From Planctomycetota bacterium (GTDB lineage: Bacteria > Planctomycetota > J058): DNA of 64,000 nucleotides. The stretch covers positions 1-64,000 of the forward strand of contig JAMLIC010000047.1 of the NCBI GenBank assembly GCA_023954375.1, in the 5' to 3' direction. Positions 41,513-50,535 of the stretch are shown here, in pieces. The stretch's first letter is position 1. The number at the start of each line of letters is the position of its first letter. The translations under genes and the position numbers were made by a program. The notes under the pieces were generated by a model. The model was not told where the DNA came from. It saw only the letters and a program-made list of their open reading frames with translations, and did no database searches.

Positions 41513-42150
41513 CGCGGGCGGGGGACCAGGGGGTCTTCGTCCCGCTCGAGTCGCTCGTCGAGGACTTCCTGTCCCTCGACCGCGAGGGCTTCCTCGCCGA
41601 GCACCCGGACGCCGTGCTCGTCTTCGACGAGCTGGCGATCGGCGACGACCCCGGGTTCCAGACGCTGGCGAAGAAGCCGGGCGCGCAGGACGCGTCGACC
41701 CGCAGCGCGCGCGACCGGCTCCTCGACCGCCTGCAGGGCGACGAGGGCAAGAAGTGGGTCTTCCCGCTGCGCCGCGGGGCCAAGTTCGCCTCGATGATCA
41801 CGATCGGCCGGGCGGCCAACAACACGCTGCGGCTCAACGTGCCCAGCGTGTCGAAGTTCCACGCCTACTTCACGCACGTGGCGCGCGAGGGCTGCTGGTA
41901 CCTGGCCGACGCCAACAGCAGCAACGGGACGTTCATCGACGGCCAGGACCTGCCCCCGAGCCACGGCAAGGTGCCGCTCAGGGACGGCGCGAGCCTGCGC
42001 TTCGGCCCCGACGTCACGGCGCGCTTCCACGAGGCGGCGGCGCTGTGGGAGCTGCTGCAGGGCTACCTGAACACCAGCTCGGGCGTGCACAAGCTACCGT
42101 CGTCGTCCGAAGGCGGCGGCGCCGGCGCCGACCCGGCCGCCGGAGGCTGA
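41509..42150 (+). CDS. FHA-domain protein
   Basis: 213 residues. An N-terminal acidic helical region (SLVEDFLSLDREGFLAEHPD) precedes a clear FHA domain at about residues 95-170, with ITIGRAANNTLRL, SVSKFHAYF and ADANSSNGTFIDG supplying the phosphothreonine-binding Arg, Ser/His and Asn residues. A Gly/Ser-rich tail follows. GTG 41509 overlaps the ileS TGA (GTGA). The kinase gene starts two bases after its stop, so the FHA protein is the obvious candidate substrate or adaptor of that kinase. There is no signal peptide or membrane segment. Confidence 0.9.
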
Positions 42151-42152
42151 GC

Positions 42153-43742
42153 GTGGCGCAGGCGCCGCAGGCCGGCAACCGGTTCGGCGAGATCGCCGTG
42201 CGCGAGGGGTTCGCCTCGCGCCAGCAGGTGCAGGAGTGCCTCGACATCCAGACGAAGCTGAAGAGCTTCGGGGTCGAGCCCAAGCGCCTGGGCGAGATCA
42301 TGGTCGAGAAGGGCTACCTGCGCGACGGGGACGTGAAGGCGATCCTCGACGTCCAGCGGCTCGGCGGCTCGCGCATGGAGAGCCGCAGCGGCGTGATCAG
42401 CGACGTGGGCGCGGGCCTCCTGGCGCGCAAGGCGCGGCCGCACCTGACCAGCTCGGTCACGGGCGACGTCCCGGCGATCAAGAACATCCCCGGCTACGAG
42501 GTGCTCGAGCTGCTCGGCGAGGGCGGCATGGGCATGGTCTACAAGGCCCGCCAGAAGTCGCTCGACCGGATCGTGGCCCTCAAGGTCCTGCCGGCGCGGG
42601 CGGCCAAGGAGACGGCGTTCATCAAGCGGTTCATCTCCGAGGCGCGCACGGTCGCCCGGCTGAACCACGAGAACATCATCGCGGGGATCGACGTCGGCGA
42701 GCACGACGGCACCTACTACTTCGCCATGGAGCACGTCGAGGGCGAGTCCGTGGCGCAGCTGATCGAGCGCCAGGGGGCCCTCGAGGAGCGGTTCGCCCTG
42801 CAGGTGGTGGCGCAGATGGCGCGGGCGCTGGCGCACGCGCACAAGCACAACCTCGTGCACCGCGACGTGAAGCCGCAGAACATCCTCGTCACGAAGAGCG
42901 GGCTGGCCAAGCTCTGCGACCTCGGCCTGGCGAAGATGCAGAACGAGGCGAGCAAGGACCCGCAGGGCGTGCCGGTCGGCACGCCGCACTACCTCTCGCC
43001 CGAGCAGGCGCGGGGCGAGGCCGACGTCGACATCCGCAGCGACATCTACTCGCTCGGCGCGAGCCTCTACCACATGCTCACGGGGAGCACGCCGTTCGAG
43101 GGGCAGAGCCCGATGGTGCTCATGACGAAGCACCTGACGGAGGAGCCCTCCTCGCCGCGGAGGACGAACCCGAACGTGTCGAAGGGCGCGAGCGACCTCG
43201 TCCTGCGCATGATGGCGAAGGACAAGGAGGACCGGCACCAGACCCCGGGCGAGCTGCTCGAGGACGTGGAGCGCGTGCTGGCCGGCAAGAAGGCCGCTCC
43301 GCCGCCCCCCCGCTCCGGGCGGCGGCGGCGCAAGCAGAGCGGCCCCCACAGGGCGGCGGACTCGCAGGAGCCCGAGCCGACGGCGTCCGCGCGTACGCCC
43401 AGCGCCGAGCGCGAGGTCGTCTCGCGCCGGCCGCGCCCGCGCATGCGCTTCGTCCGCGGCGGCGGGTCGGACGTCCTGTGGATGATCGCCATCCCCGTGT
43501 TCGTCCTGGTGATGGTCGGCGGCGCGGTGTTCATCTTCAGCACGACCTCGCTGCCGCCCCCGGTCGAGCCGCCCCGCGTCAGCTCGGACCCCGAGGCCGA
43601 CGCGCTGTTCAAGGCCGCCCGCGCCCGCCAGCGCACCGACCCCGAGGGCGCCCGCGCGAGCTACCAGGAGATCGTCCGCCGCTGGCCGGGGAGCCACGAG
43701 GCGAAGCTGGCGACCGAGTACCTGGCGGAGATGGACCGCTAG
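42153..43742 (+). CDS. Membrane Ser/Thr protein kinase with N-terminal GspE/MshEN-like domain
   Basis: 529 residues. The first 70 residues (RFGEIAVREGFASRQQVQE and RLGEIMVEKGYLRDGDVKA) form two repeats of the kind seen at the N-terminus of type II secretion ATPases. The kinase domain is about 114-385: GEGGMG loop, Lys144, HRDVKPQN with Asp238. DLG (256-258) replaces DFG. SPEQ and DIYSLG follow, then a Pro/Arg-rich linker. A membrane helix VLWMIAIPVFVLVMVGGAVF and a short TPR-like tail end the protein. GTG 42153 has GGAGG six bases upstream. It closes the ileS-FHA-kinase chain. Confidence 0.92.
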   Translation: MAQAPQAGNRFGEIAVREGFASRQQVQECLDIQTKLKSFGVEPKRLGEIMVEKGYLRDGDVKAILDVQRLGGSRMESRSGVISDVGAGLLARKARPHLTSSVTGDVPAIKNIPGYEVLELLGEGGMGMVYKARQKSLDRIVALKVLPARAAKETAFIKRFISEARTVARLNHENIIAGIDVGEHDGTYYFAMEHVEGESVAQLIERQGALEERFALQVVAQMARALAHAHKHNLVHRDVKPQNILVTKSGLAKLCDLGLAKMQNEASKDPQGVPVGTPHYLSPEQARGEADVDIRSDIYSLGASLYHMLTGSTPFEGQSPMVLMTKHLTEEPSSPRRTNPNVSKGASDLVLRMMAKDKEDRHQTPGELLEDVERVLAGKKAAPPPPRSGRRRRKQSGPHRAADSQEPEPTASARTPSAEREVVSRRPRPRMRFVRGGGSDVLWMIAIPVFVLVMVGGAVFIFSTTSLPPPVEPPRVSSDPEADALFKAARARQRTDPEGARASYQEIVRRWPGSHEAKLATEYLAEMDR

Positions 43743-43782
43743 CGCTAGCCGGGGCGCGGAGGCCAAAGCCGAGGCCGAGCCG

Positions 43783-43915
43783 CCCCCGCTCCCGCTCCCG
43801 CTCCCGCTCCCGCTCCCGCTCCCGCTCCCGCTCCCGCTCCCGCCCCCGCTCCCGCTCCCGCTCCCGCCCCCGCTCCCGCCTCCGCACCCGCACCCGCCCG
43901 CTCCCGCTCCCTGCC
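43783..43915. repeat. (CCCGCT)n hexanucleotide tract
   Basis: A degenerate tandem CCCGCT array right after the kinase gene, with CCCGCC and CGCACC variants. It marks the left edge of the accessory zone. It is the reverse-complement type of the (GGGAGC) tract at 22575-22977, up to one base. Confidence 0.85.
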
Positions 43916-43995
43916 CCGCCCTGCTCCGCCCGGCCTGCCCGCGACACGGCGCCGCCGGGGTCACGCGCGGGTGCGGGTCGGCGAGGCGGCTGCGG

Positions 43996-44352
43996 TCAGC
44001 GGCGCTGGAGGCCCCAGAGGAGGGCGTTGCCGGTCGAGCACCTGGCGCCACCCCGCCGAGCCCGCGGTCGAGGGGAGCCTTCCGGGTTCTGGCGACTGCC
44101 AGGCCATGTGGAGCCTGCCCGCTGGCGTAGGCCACGGCGAAGTGGTGGTCCGGTCTCGCCTGCCCGCCGCGGCCCGGCCGCGTCAGCGCGATCGATCTGG
44201 CGGTCGCCGCGCTCGTCGGCGAGCTTCGTCGGGCCTGCTGCTCAGCGGCTCGCGCAGAGGCCAGGAGGGCTGGCAGCGACCCGGCAGGAACGGTATCGAG
44301 GTCTCCTTTCGCAGTTGCCGAGGTCCTGGCGGAGCTGCCGGCGGTCGTACCC
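43996..44352 (-). pseudogene. Decayed four-helix-bundle (23S-IVS family) gene, unit A
   Basis: Reading leftward, fragments in different frames match the family: SIALTRPGRGGQARPDHHF and AVAYASGQAPHG correspond to the SIALNxAEGxGRxGRDRxHHF and YASAxEL pattern. The end (VLDRQ then LLWGLQRR before TGA 43996) corresponds to the LLDRVLAMLWRL C-terminus of the intact neighbour. Several indels break the frame. It is head-to-head with the plus-strand gene at 44752. Confidence 0.6.
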
Positions 44353-44751
44353 ACTTCGCTTCAGGCGCGAGCCGCCGGCGGTTCGCCCGGGCCCGGCGGC
44401 AGAGTGGCTACGGGCTGCTCCTGCCGAGGCGCAGCGGCGAGCCCGTGCCGGGAGACAGGCCGGCGCGCGCCTTCCGGCAGGCGCCCGGCGCGGGCCTCGC
44501 GGCGGCCCTGTGGCCCCGCCCGTGAAGACGCTGAACGCCGCGAGTCCCGCGCCGGGCGCGCGCCCGCCCGACCACGCCGATGAGTCGTCGCCTGGCACGG
44601 CTCGCCGCCGGTGGTCGAGGGAGTGGCGGGCGCAGCCTCCGCCGAGGTCCCGGGTGAGGCCGACGGCGTCGCCGGGTGCAGGCGCGAGCCGCCGTCGGCT
44701 CCCGCCCGGACCCACCGCCGAACGAAGAGAGGATGACGGCCGGAAACCACG
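44353..44751. other. Spacer between divergent four-helix-bundle genes, unit A
   Basis: About 400 bases without a convincing gene. It is similar to 45960-46363 in unit B, including a shared ACGCTGAACGCCGCGAGTCC-like stretch and GAGCCGCCGTCGGC just before the downstream gene. It may hold the promoters of both divergent genes. Confidence 0.4.
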
Positions 44752-45069
44752 CTGAACGTCGCGCTCCAGCTCGTCGCCGCCGTCCGCGGGCCGCTCGAGC
44801 GGGTGCGCGCGCAGGACGCGAACCTCGCCGACCAGGGCCGCCGCGCCGCGCAGTCGATCGCCCTCAACACGGCGGAGGGCAACGGCCGCCAGGGGCGAGA
44901 CCGAGCCCGCCACTTCACCTACGCCTACGGCAGTGCGCGCGAGCTGCGCGCGGTGCTCGCGATCGCCGAGGCGGACGGGCAGGTGACCGCCGCAGACCTC
45001 GCCACCGCCCGAGAGCTCCTCGACCGGGTGCTCGCCATGCTCTGGCGCCTGGTGCACCCGCGGCGCTGA
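44752..45069 (+). CDS. Four-helix-bundle protein (23S rRNA intervening-sequence family), start codon lost or non-standard
   Basis: About 105 residues from LNVALQLVAAVRGPLERV to LWRLVHPRR. The family signature is clear: NLADQGRRAAQSIALNTAEG then GRDRARHFTYAYGSAREL and LLDRVLAMLWRL. The family forms small helical bundles, and relatives include the Avd accessory proteins of diversity-generating retroelements. The homologous frame begins at CTG 44752, preceded by ACG where ATG would be expected; the first GTG is 44803. No reverse transcriptase or rRNA is nearby. Function is unknown, and translation of the full domain is doubtful. Confidence 0.75.
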   Translation: MNVALQLVAAVRGPLERVRAQDANLADQGRRAAQSIALNTAEGNGRQGRDRARHFTYAYGSARELRAVLAIAEADGQVTAADLATARELLDRVLAMLWRLVHPRR

Positions 45070-45122
45070 CGCGCCCGGCGCTGCGCGCCCGGCGCCGAGC
45101 GCGTCGGGCGCGCAGCGCCCGC

Positions 45123-45298
<176 letters not shown>

Positions 45299-45545
45299 CC
45301 GCTCCCGCCCCCGCCCCCGCCCCCGCTCCCGCCCCCCCCCGCTCCCGCTCCCGCACCCGCACCCGCTCCCGCCCTGCGCTCCGCGACCTCCGCACCTGCA
45401 CCTGCCCGCCCGCCCTGCCCGCCCCTGCTCCCGCCCTGCTCCCGCTCCGCCCCGCACCTGCTCCCGCTCCCGCCCGCCTGCCCTGCTCCCGCCCTGCTCC
45501 CGCCTCGCTCCGCTCCCGCCCGCCCGCCCCGCTCCGCCCTCGCGC
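45299..45545. repeat. Degenerate CCCGCT/CCTGCTCC-rich tract
   Basis: Low-complexity sequence of CCCGCT, CCCGCC and CTGCTCC units, strongly strand-asymmetric (pyrimidine on +). It separates the two tandem four-helix-bundle modules. No gene is seen in it. Confidence 0.8.
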
Positions 45546-45573
45546 GGCGACGGCGCGCCGCCGCGGCCTAGCC

Positions 45574-46636
45574 GCGGGCGCGGGCCCGGCGAGGCGCCGC
45601 GTCAGCGGCGCCGCCGGAGGCCCCACAGCAGGCGAGGCCGCCGGTCGAGCACCGCCGGCCCGCCGAGTCCGCATGCCTGGCGAGCCTTCCGCCCGGCGAT
45701 CGCCAGGGCCATGCGGAGCTCGCCCGCTGGCGTAGGCCACGGCGCTGGTGGGTCCGGTCTCGGCCTGTCGGCCGCGGCCCTCGGCCGCGCTCAGCGCGAT
45801 CGACCCCGCGGCTCGCCGAGCCCGTCGGCGAGCTTCGGGTCGTGGGCCCTGGAGCCGTCAGCGCCTGGCGAGGTCAGGAGGGTCGAAGTGCGTTGGTCTC
45901 GGCGAGGAACGGCATCGAGGTCTTCGCAGGTTGCTGAGGTCCCGGGCGGAGCCGCCTCGCGCTCCACCCCGGCCAGGGCGCGAGCCGCCGGCGGTTCGCC
46001 CGGGCCTCGGCGACAGAGGCCAGCGGCCGCCACCGCCGAGGCGCAGCGGTGGAGGAGAAGGCCCGCGCCGAGCAGGGGCTGGCGCGCGCTCTTCACAGGG
46101 AGCCTGGCGCGAGGCCTGCGAGCCCGGCCTCACGTCCGGTGAAGCATGCTGAACGCCGCGAGTCCCGCGCCGGGCGCGCGCCTGGCTCATCACCCATGCC
46201 ACGGCCGCCTGTCGGGCCTGCCAGTGCTGCGGTCGGCGGAGCGGCGGGGTGCCTCCGCCGCAGGTCCGGGGCGAGGCCGACGGCGGCCTGCTGGGGTGAG
46301 GGCGGCGAGCCGCCGTCGGCCTTCGCCCTTGGGACCCACCGCTCGAACGAAGGAGAGACACGCATGCCGTTCCGCTTGCCGACCTGGCCGCGCCCGCCCG
46401 TCGCCGCTGTCCGCGGCCGCCTGGAGCGGGCGGCGCGGCACGACGCGAACCGCCGACCAGGGCCGCCGCGGCCGCAGCAGTCGATCGCCCTCAACACGGC
46501 GGAGGGCAACGGCCGCCAGGGGCGAGACCGAGCCCGCCACTTCACCTACGCCTACGGCAGCGCGCGCGAGCTGCGCGCGGTGCTCGCGATCGCCGAGGCG
46601 GACGGGCAGGTGACCGCCGCAGACCTCGCCACCGCC
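45574..46636. repeat. Tandem duplication, unit B
   Basis: Second copy of the four-helix-bundle module, collinear with unit A. Collinearity ends abruptly at 46636, in the middle of the plus-strand gene, where unit A continues CGAGAGCTCC and unit B reads TCGATTCTCA. Confidence 0.8.
45599..45960 (-). pseudogene. Decayed four-helix-bundle gene, unit B
   Basis: Leftward fragments AYASGRAPHG and a C-terminal LDRRPRLLWGLRRRR-type end before the TGA at about 45600 match the same family as 43996-44352, broken by indels. It is head-to-head with the plus-strand copy at 46364. Confidence 0.55.
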
Positions 46637-46786
46637 TCGATTCTCAACGCAGGCCGCCATGCCTGGGCGCCTGCGCACCTGCGTGAAGAGCCTGGCAGCG
46701 CCGAAAGGAGCGTACATACGCAGGCCCGCGACCGAAGCCGATACCGAAACCGATGCCGATGCCGATGCCGAGTGTCCCTTCGGTAA
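46364..46786 (+). CDS. Four-helix-bundle protein, truncated and chimeric second copy
   Basis: 140 residues from ATG 46364, which has AAGGAGAGA upstream. Residues 1-38 (PFRLPTWPRPPVAAVRGRLE) diverge from the intact copy. Two compensating indels change LADQGRR to RRPGPPR before SIALNTAEGNGRQ. The core is then identical in protein to unit A down to TAADLATA. At 46637 similarity stops, and 49 unrelated residues (SILNAGRHAWAPAHL and an Arg/Cys-rich tail encoded by a CCGATG tract) follow. The native C-terminal helix is therefore missing. It is probably non-functional, though an open frame persists. Confidence 0.55.
   Translation: MPFRLPTWPRPPVAAVRGRLERAARHDANRRPGPPRPQQSIALNTAEGNGRQGRDRARHFTYAYGSARELRAVLAIAEADGQVTAADLATASILNAGRHAWAPAHLREEPGSAERSVHTQARDRSRYRNRCRCRCRVSLR
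46730..46776. repeat. Short degenerate (CCGATG)n tract
   Basis: Six or seven hexamers (CCGAAG, CCGATA, CCGAAA, CCGATG) at the junction between unit B and the IS66 remnant. It is of the same compositional type as the tracts at 45123 and 49448. Confidence 0.75.
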
Positions 46787-46949
46787 GCGCGCTTGAGACG
46801 CGCAGGCAAGGGAGGCGATCCTGGGCGAGGGTGGCCCCGTCTCCGCCTTGCGTGCCGCGTGCGCATCATCGACTTCCCGAATCCCGTCACAGGCTGCGGA
46901 GAGACGCCGAGTCAGCGGTCAGATGGTGAGGCCAGAGCCGCTTCGTCGC

Positions 46950-48663
46950 TGGCACGCCGGAGGTGTGCGTGGGGCGGCGAGCAAGGGAAAGAAGCGACGG
47001 CGGTGGTGTCGGGGCCCGGCCCACGATTACCTGGAGCGCGCCGACGGCAGCTGAAGGCGTTGACTGAGCGCGCGAGCTCGGGTGCGCTGTCCGAGGAGGA
47101 GTGGCGCTGGCTGCAGCGAGGCAGACGTCGTGCTCGTCGTGGGTGAGAGCCGGACGATGGCAACCTCACGCTGCTGGCCATGCGCCCTGTTCGGGCTGTC
47201 GTCGAGCGAGAAGCTGAGCAAGATCCTGCCGCCGGCTGGCGATGACGGCCCGCCGCAGAGGCGGTGGCTGAGCAGAGGAGGCCCGCAGACGGCCCGTGCG
47301 CGGCGACGACGAGCGCCGGCGACGAATAAGCCTCCGGAGGGGCATGGACGCAACGGCGCGGACGCCTATGCCGGGGCTGCGCGTCAACGCACCATACGAG
47401 TGCCTCCACGTTTGGGATGATCGCCTGAGCTGCAAGCCGGTAAGGCCTACGAGTTAAAGCACCGTCCGCACCTGAAAAGTGTCGAGGCTGGCGCCGCTCA
47501 AGGCGGACCGTCTACGAGCCAGCTCATGCACCAGCGGCGATTCGCCAGCGCTTCACCTGAGGGGACCGGCGAGGAGAAGATGACGCGAGTGCCAGCCAGT
47601 GATCGGCCCAAGGAGGTATGGCAATTCCGGCCCCGTTCCGTCGCCTCCAGCACAGAGCACCGGGGCATACCGCCCTCGGCCTCACGCAGCGGACGTGGTG
47701 AAGGACGTCGCGAGTAATCTGGCGTCTGCTCCGCTGAGGAGCTGCATCCGGGTCGCTGCCCAGGGGGAGGTGCTGCACAACGACGACTCGTCCATGCGCG
47801 TCCTCTCGCTCATGAAGGAGAACACGCCATCCGCGCAGCCGGACAGCCCGGCGAACGGGATCTTCGTCACGGCGTCGCCCGCCCTGTCGTCGGCGGGCGC
47901 CGCCGGGTCGCGGCGTACTTCACCGGGCGCAAGCACGCGGGCGAAAACCTGGAGGTCGCCGCTGAACGGGCTGAAGAGCTGGGCCCGCCACTGTGACATG
48001 AGCGATGGCCTGGGGCCGCACAACGCGGCCAGCCGCCGCGGAGATCGCGGGGTGTTGCCTCGCACACGGCAGGCGGACCTCTTTCGTCGAGATCGCGGAG
48101 AGCTTCCTGCGAGTGCGCACGTCCTGGAGACGACCGCAGGTTCGCAGCACGCGACGACGAGTGTCGCGAGCTGGCCCTCTGGCACGAGGAGCGGCTGTTA
48201 TTCGCCGCCGAGCGCAGCAAGCCGCCCTCGACGAGCTCGGAGAGGTTCGAGCGCCAGCTTCGCATCTCGCCCTCGTGGCCGAACTCCTCGCTCGGCGGGG
48301 CCATCAACTACATGCTGAACCACTGGCAGCTGACGCTCTTCCTGCGCGCAGCCGGGCGCCTGACAACAACGGTGCGAGCGCGCCTGAAGAAGGCGATCCT
48401 GCACCTGCAGAACCTCGCTCTTCAAGAAGACGCCAGCGGCGCACCCGCGTGGGCGACGGTTCAAGAGCGATCTGGCACGACCGTTTCGACGGCGGGAACC
48501 GTTCGACTACCTGGACCGCGCTCCTCCGGCACGTCGACGACGTCGCTCGCGCCCGGCGCGGCTGCCGCGGACCTACCGCGCGACGCTCGCGGCGCCTGGT
48601 GACGAGGGCAATCGCGAGCTGATCCGGCGGCGCGGTCGCTGGAAAACCGGACGCCACAGCTGA
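46950..48663 (+). pseudogene. IS66-family transposase (tnpC), multiply frameshifted
   Basis: Ordered fragments in all three frames spell one IS66 transposase. They are LKALTERASSGALSEEEW, FGLSSSEKLSKILPPAGDD, GHGRNGADAYAGA, KAYELK with ATSQLM-type zinc-finger end, VAAQGEVLHNDDSSMRVLSL, CLAHGRRTSFVEIAESF, AINYMLNHWQLTLFLRAAG, RLKKAILH, FDYLTALLRHVDDVA-type sequence and a C-terminal GRWKTGRHS before TGA 48661-48663. At least six frame changes plus substitutions of DDE-region residues make it inactive. Decay here is real rather than a sequencing effect, since substitutions accompany the indels. Confidence 0.85.
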
Positions 48664-48739
48664 CCTGGCCGCCTCGTCGCTGCCGGCGAAGCAGCACGGC
48701 CAGCCGCGAGCCAGACCGCGCCGGCTGGCCCGCTCAGGC

Positions 48740-48980
48740 TGCAGTGACGGAACTGGCCCTCGAGAGGCGCTCGGCGAAATGCGCCAGGCCTGGCCGTCGT
48801 GGACGAGTGACCTGAGCGCCGCCGCTCATTGTCCTGGAACACGAACACTGCGGTCGCGAGAACGGGTCGTCCGAGGCTAACCCGACCACGCTGGCCAGGG
48901 GCTGTCGATTCCCGGCGGAAGTCGACCGCCTGATCGCCACCAGATGCCATCTGCAGGCCGCTGGATCACGCGCGGCCGCC
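48740..48980 (-). pseudogene. Probable IS66 accessory gene tnpB remnant
   Basis: Reading leftward, AVDFRRE, DSLASVVGLASDDPFS (neighbouring frame), AVFVFQDNERRR and SLVHDGQAWRIS-type fragments follow the TnpB order: T/VDxRxxFDGLA, DPxSGxxFVFxNRRRDR, WDxxGxxL. At least two frame changes. It is antiparallel to the tnpC pseudogene. Confidence 0.45.
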
Positions 48981-49135
48981 CAGATTGCGCGCCGCGCCGA
49001 CCTCGCGTACCTGACGCCCCGCAAGGACGGCCGCGGTGACGGAAGCCTGGTGGCGTCCTCACCAGCGTCGCCCTCGCGGATGCAGCAGGCCGCCTGCGGC
49101 CAGCGGCAGCTCCAATAACCGCTCCGGCACGGCAA

Positions 49136-49390
49136 TTACGCGCCGGCGGCCTCTTCGCGCCCTGCCTCATGGTCGCCGCGCCGCTTCAGGGCCGAATGGT
49201 TAAGCCTCAGCAGCCGCGCAGTCTTCGTCGTCCCGTGCTCCCTCGCCGCTTCGACCGCCTGCGCCCATAGCGACTCCGGCAGCGGCTCGTTGCCCACCTT
49301 CTCCGCCCGCCACCGCCCGAACGCCTGCGCCACCTCGTTCAGCTTGACCTGACCCACCGCTTGCCTCCCTCGCGTCCGTGCGCGAGCCAA
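49136..49390 (-). CDS. Small HTH-like protein, possible IS66-associated first ORF
   Basis: 84 residues, intact. LNEVAQAFGRWRAEK is followed by PLPESLWAQAVEAAREHGTTKTARLLRLNHSALKRR, which has the look of a helix-turn-helix. Similar small proteins sit just upstream of transposase accessory genes in high-GC genomes (from memory, unverified). It lies immediately upstream, in the same direction, of the tnpB remnant. It may be the last intact gene of a dead insertion sequence. Confidence 0.5.
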   Translation of the reverse strand: MARARTRGRQAVGQVKLNEVAQAFGRWRAEKVGNEPLPESLWAQAVEAAREHGTTKTARLLRLNHSALKRRGDHEAGREEAAGA

Positions 49391-49447
49391 GCAGCGTAGA
49401 GACCGCGGCGCCGGGATTCATGCGCGCTTGCCGGAGGGACACGATGC

Positions 49448-49680
49448 CGAAACCGAAGCCGAAGCCGAAGCCGAAGCCGAAGCCGAAGCCGAAGCCGAAG
49501 CCGAAGCCGCACCCGCACCCGCCCCCGCTCCCGCTCCCGCCCCCGCCCCCGCACACCCGCCCCCGCTCCCGCTCCCGCCCCCGCCCCCGCCCCCGCTCCC
49601 GCACCCGCACCCGCACCCGCACCCGCACCCGCTCCCGCTCCCGCACCCGCTCCCGCTCCCGCCCCCGCCTCCGCTCCCGG
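49448..49680. repeat. (CCGAAG)n then CCCGCT/CCCGCA-type hexamer tract
   Basis: About eleven tandem CCGAAG units (49448-49512) run into a pyrimidine-rich tract of CCCGCT, CCCGCC and CCCGCACCCGCA units. It forms the right edge of the accessory zone, about 60 bases before the Yip1-like gene. It can be read as Lys-Pro repeats but has no convincing gene context. Confidence 0.88.
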
Positions 49681-49743
49681 CCCCGTAGAATCCACCCCCG
49701 CACCGGGCCCCGGCGCGCGTCGGGCGCGCCGAGACGTGAGGAC

Positions 49744-50535
49744 ATGGGCGAAGAGCACGGTCTCCAGCCGCTCGACGCGGGCCTGCCGCCGCTCGCCGAG
49801 CGCATCCGCGGCGTCCTCCTCGAGCCCGGGGCGACGTTCGCCCGCCACGACCCCTCCTGGGGCTGGATCGGGCCGTGGCTGGTCGTGGCCCTCGCCGGGG
49901 TCCTCTACGGGCTGGTCGTCCTGGCCCGGATCGACGTCGTGGCCGTCCAGCGGGCCGAGGCCGAGCGGGCCATGGAGCAGCTCGACCCGGCCACGCGCCG
50001 GCGCATCGAGAGCGACCCGAAGACGCAGGAGATCCTCGAGACCACGCAGCGCTTCATGGCCTTCGCCGGCAAGGTCGGCCTCATCGTCGGCCCGCCGGTC
50101 ACCGGGCTCGGCGGGCTGCTCGTGGGCGGCATGCTCTGCTTCGGCGCCTCGGCGCTCCTCGCCCGGCGCCGCCCCGGCGCGCCGCGGCCCGACCTGACCC
50201 GCTGCCTGTCGCTGGCCGCGCACGTGTCGCTGGTCGAGCTCGTGGGGGTCGCGGCCCGGACGATCGGCGCGCTCGGCGGCAACCACGCGCCGAGCACGAG
50301 CGCCGTGAACCTGGTCGACGCCATCACCCAGCCGGTCGCCGCGGCGGCCCTCTCCCGCCTCGACCCGGTGACGCTCCTCTACTGGGCCGTCCTCGCCGCG
50401 GGGCTCCACGGCTCGCTCGGGCTGCCGCGCCGCGCGTCGCTCGGGCTCGCCGCCGGCGGCTACGCGGCCGTCTCGCTCGGGGCCGTCGCGATCGCCGGCC
50501 TGGGGGCGCTGGCGTCGAAGCTGGGGGCGGCATGA
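49744..50535 (+). CDS. Yip1-like multi-pass membrane protein
   Basis: 263 residues with about five hydrophobic helices: GWIGPWLVVALAGVLYGLVV, VGLIVGPPVTGLGGLLVGGM, then three more ending GAVAIAGLGALAS. An amphipathic N-terminus carries RIRGVLLEPGATFARH, the characteristic lead-in of bacterial Yip1/YIF1-like proteins (L-xx-P-xx-FF). The soluble loop after helix 1 is acidic/basic coiled coil. ATG 49744 is preceded by TGAGGA. Its TGA overlaps the ATG of the MacA-like gene, so it belongs to the efflux operon. Function is unknown. Confidence 0.75.
   Translation: MGEEHGLQPLDAGLPPLAERIRGVLLEPGATFARHDPSWGWIGPWLVVALAGVLYGLVVLARIDVVAVQRAEAERAMEQLDPATRRRIESDPKTQEILETTQRFMAFAGKVGLIVGPPVTGLGGLLVGGMLCFGASALLARRRPGAPRPDLTRCLSLAAHVSLVELVGVAARTIGALGGNHAPSTSAVNLVDAITQPVAAAALSRLDPVTLLYWAVLAAGLHGSLGLPRRASLGLAAGGYAAVSLGAVAIAGLGALASKLGAA

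Larger units (their letters stand above)
43967..45069. repeat. Tandem duplication, unit A (four-helix-bundle gene module)
   Basis: Unit A aligns with 45574-46636 at an offset of about 1.6 kb. Each unit holds a minus-strand four-helix-bundle remnant, about 400 bases of spacer, and a plus-strand four-helix-bundle gene. The flanks have diverged considerably, but the 159-base core 44851-45009 differs from 46478-46636 at one position only. Confidence 0.8.
46783..49139. mobile_element. Decayed IS66-family element (possible limits)
   Basis: The region contains a frame-broken tnpC on + and a probable tnpB remnant on -. A GTAAGCG sequence at 46783 matches the usual IS66 terminus, and GCAATTAC ending at 49139 gives GTAA on the other strand. 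Similarity between the two ends does not extend beyond GTAA, so the limits are tentative. Opposite orientation of tnpB and tnpC implies an internal inversion or two superposed elements. Confidence 0.55.
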
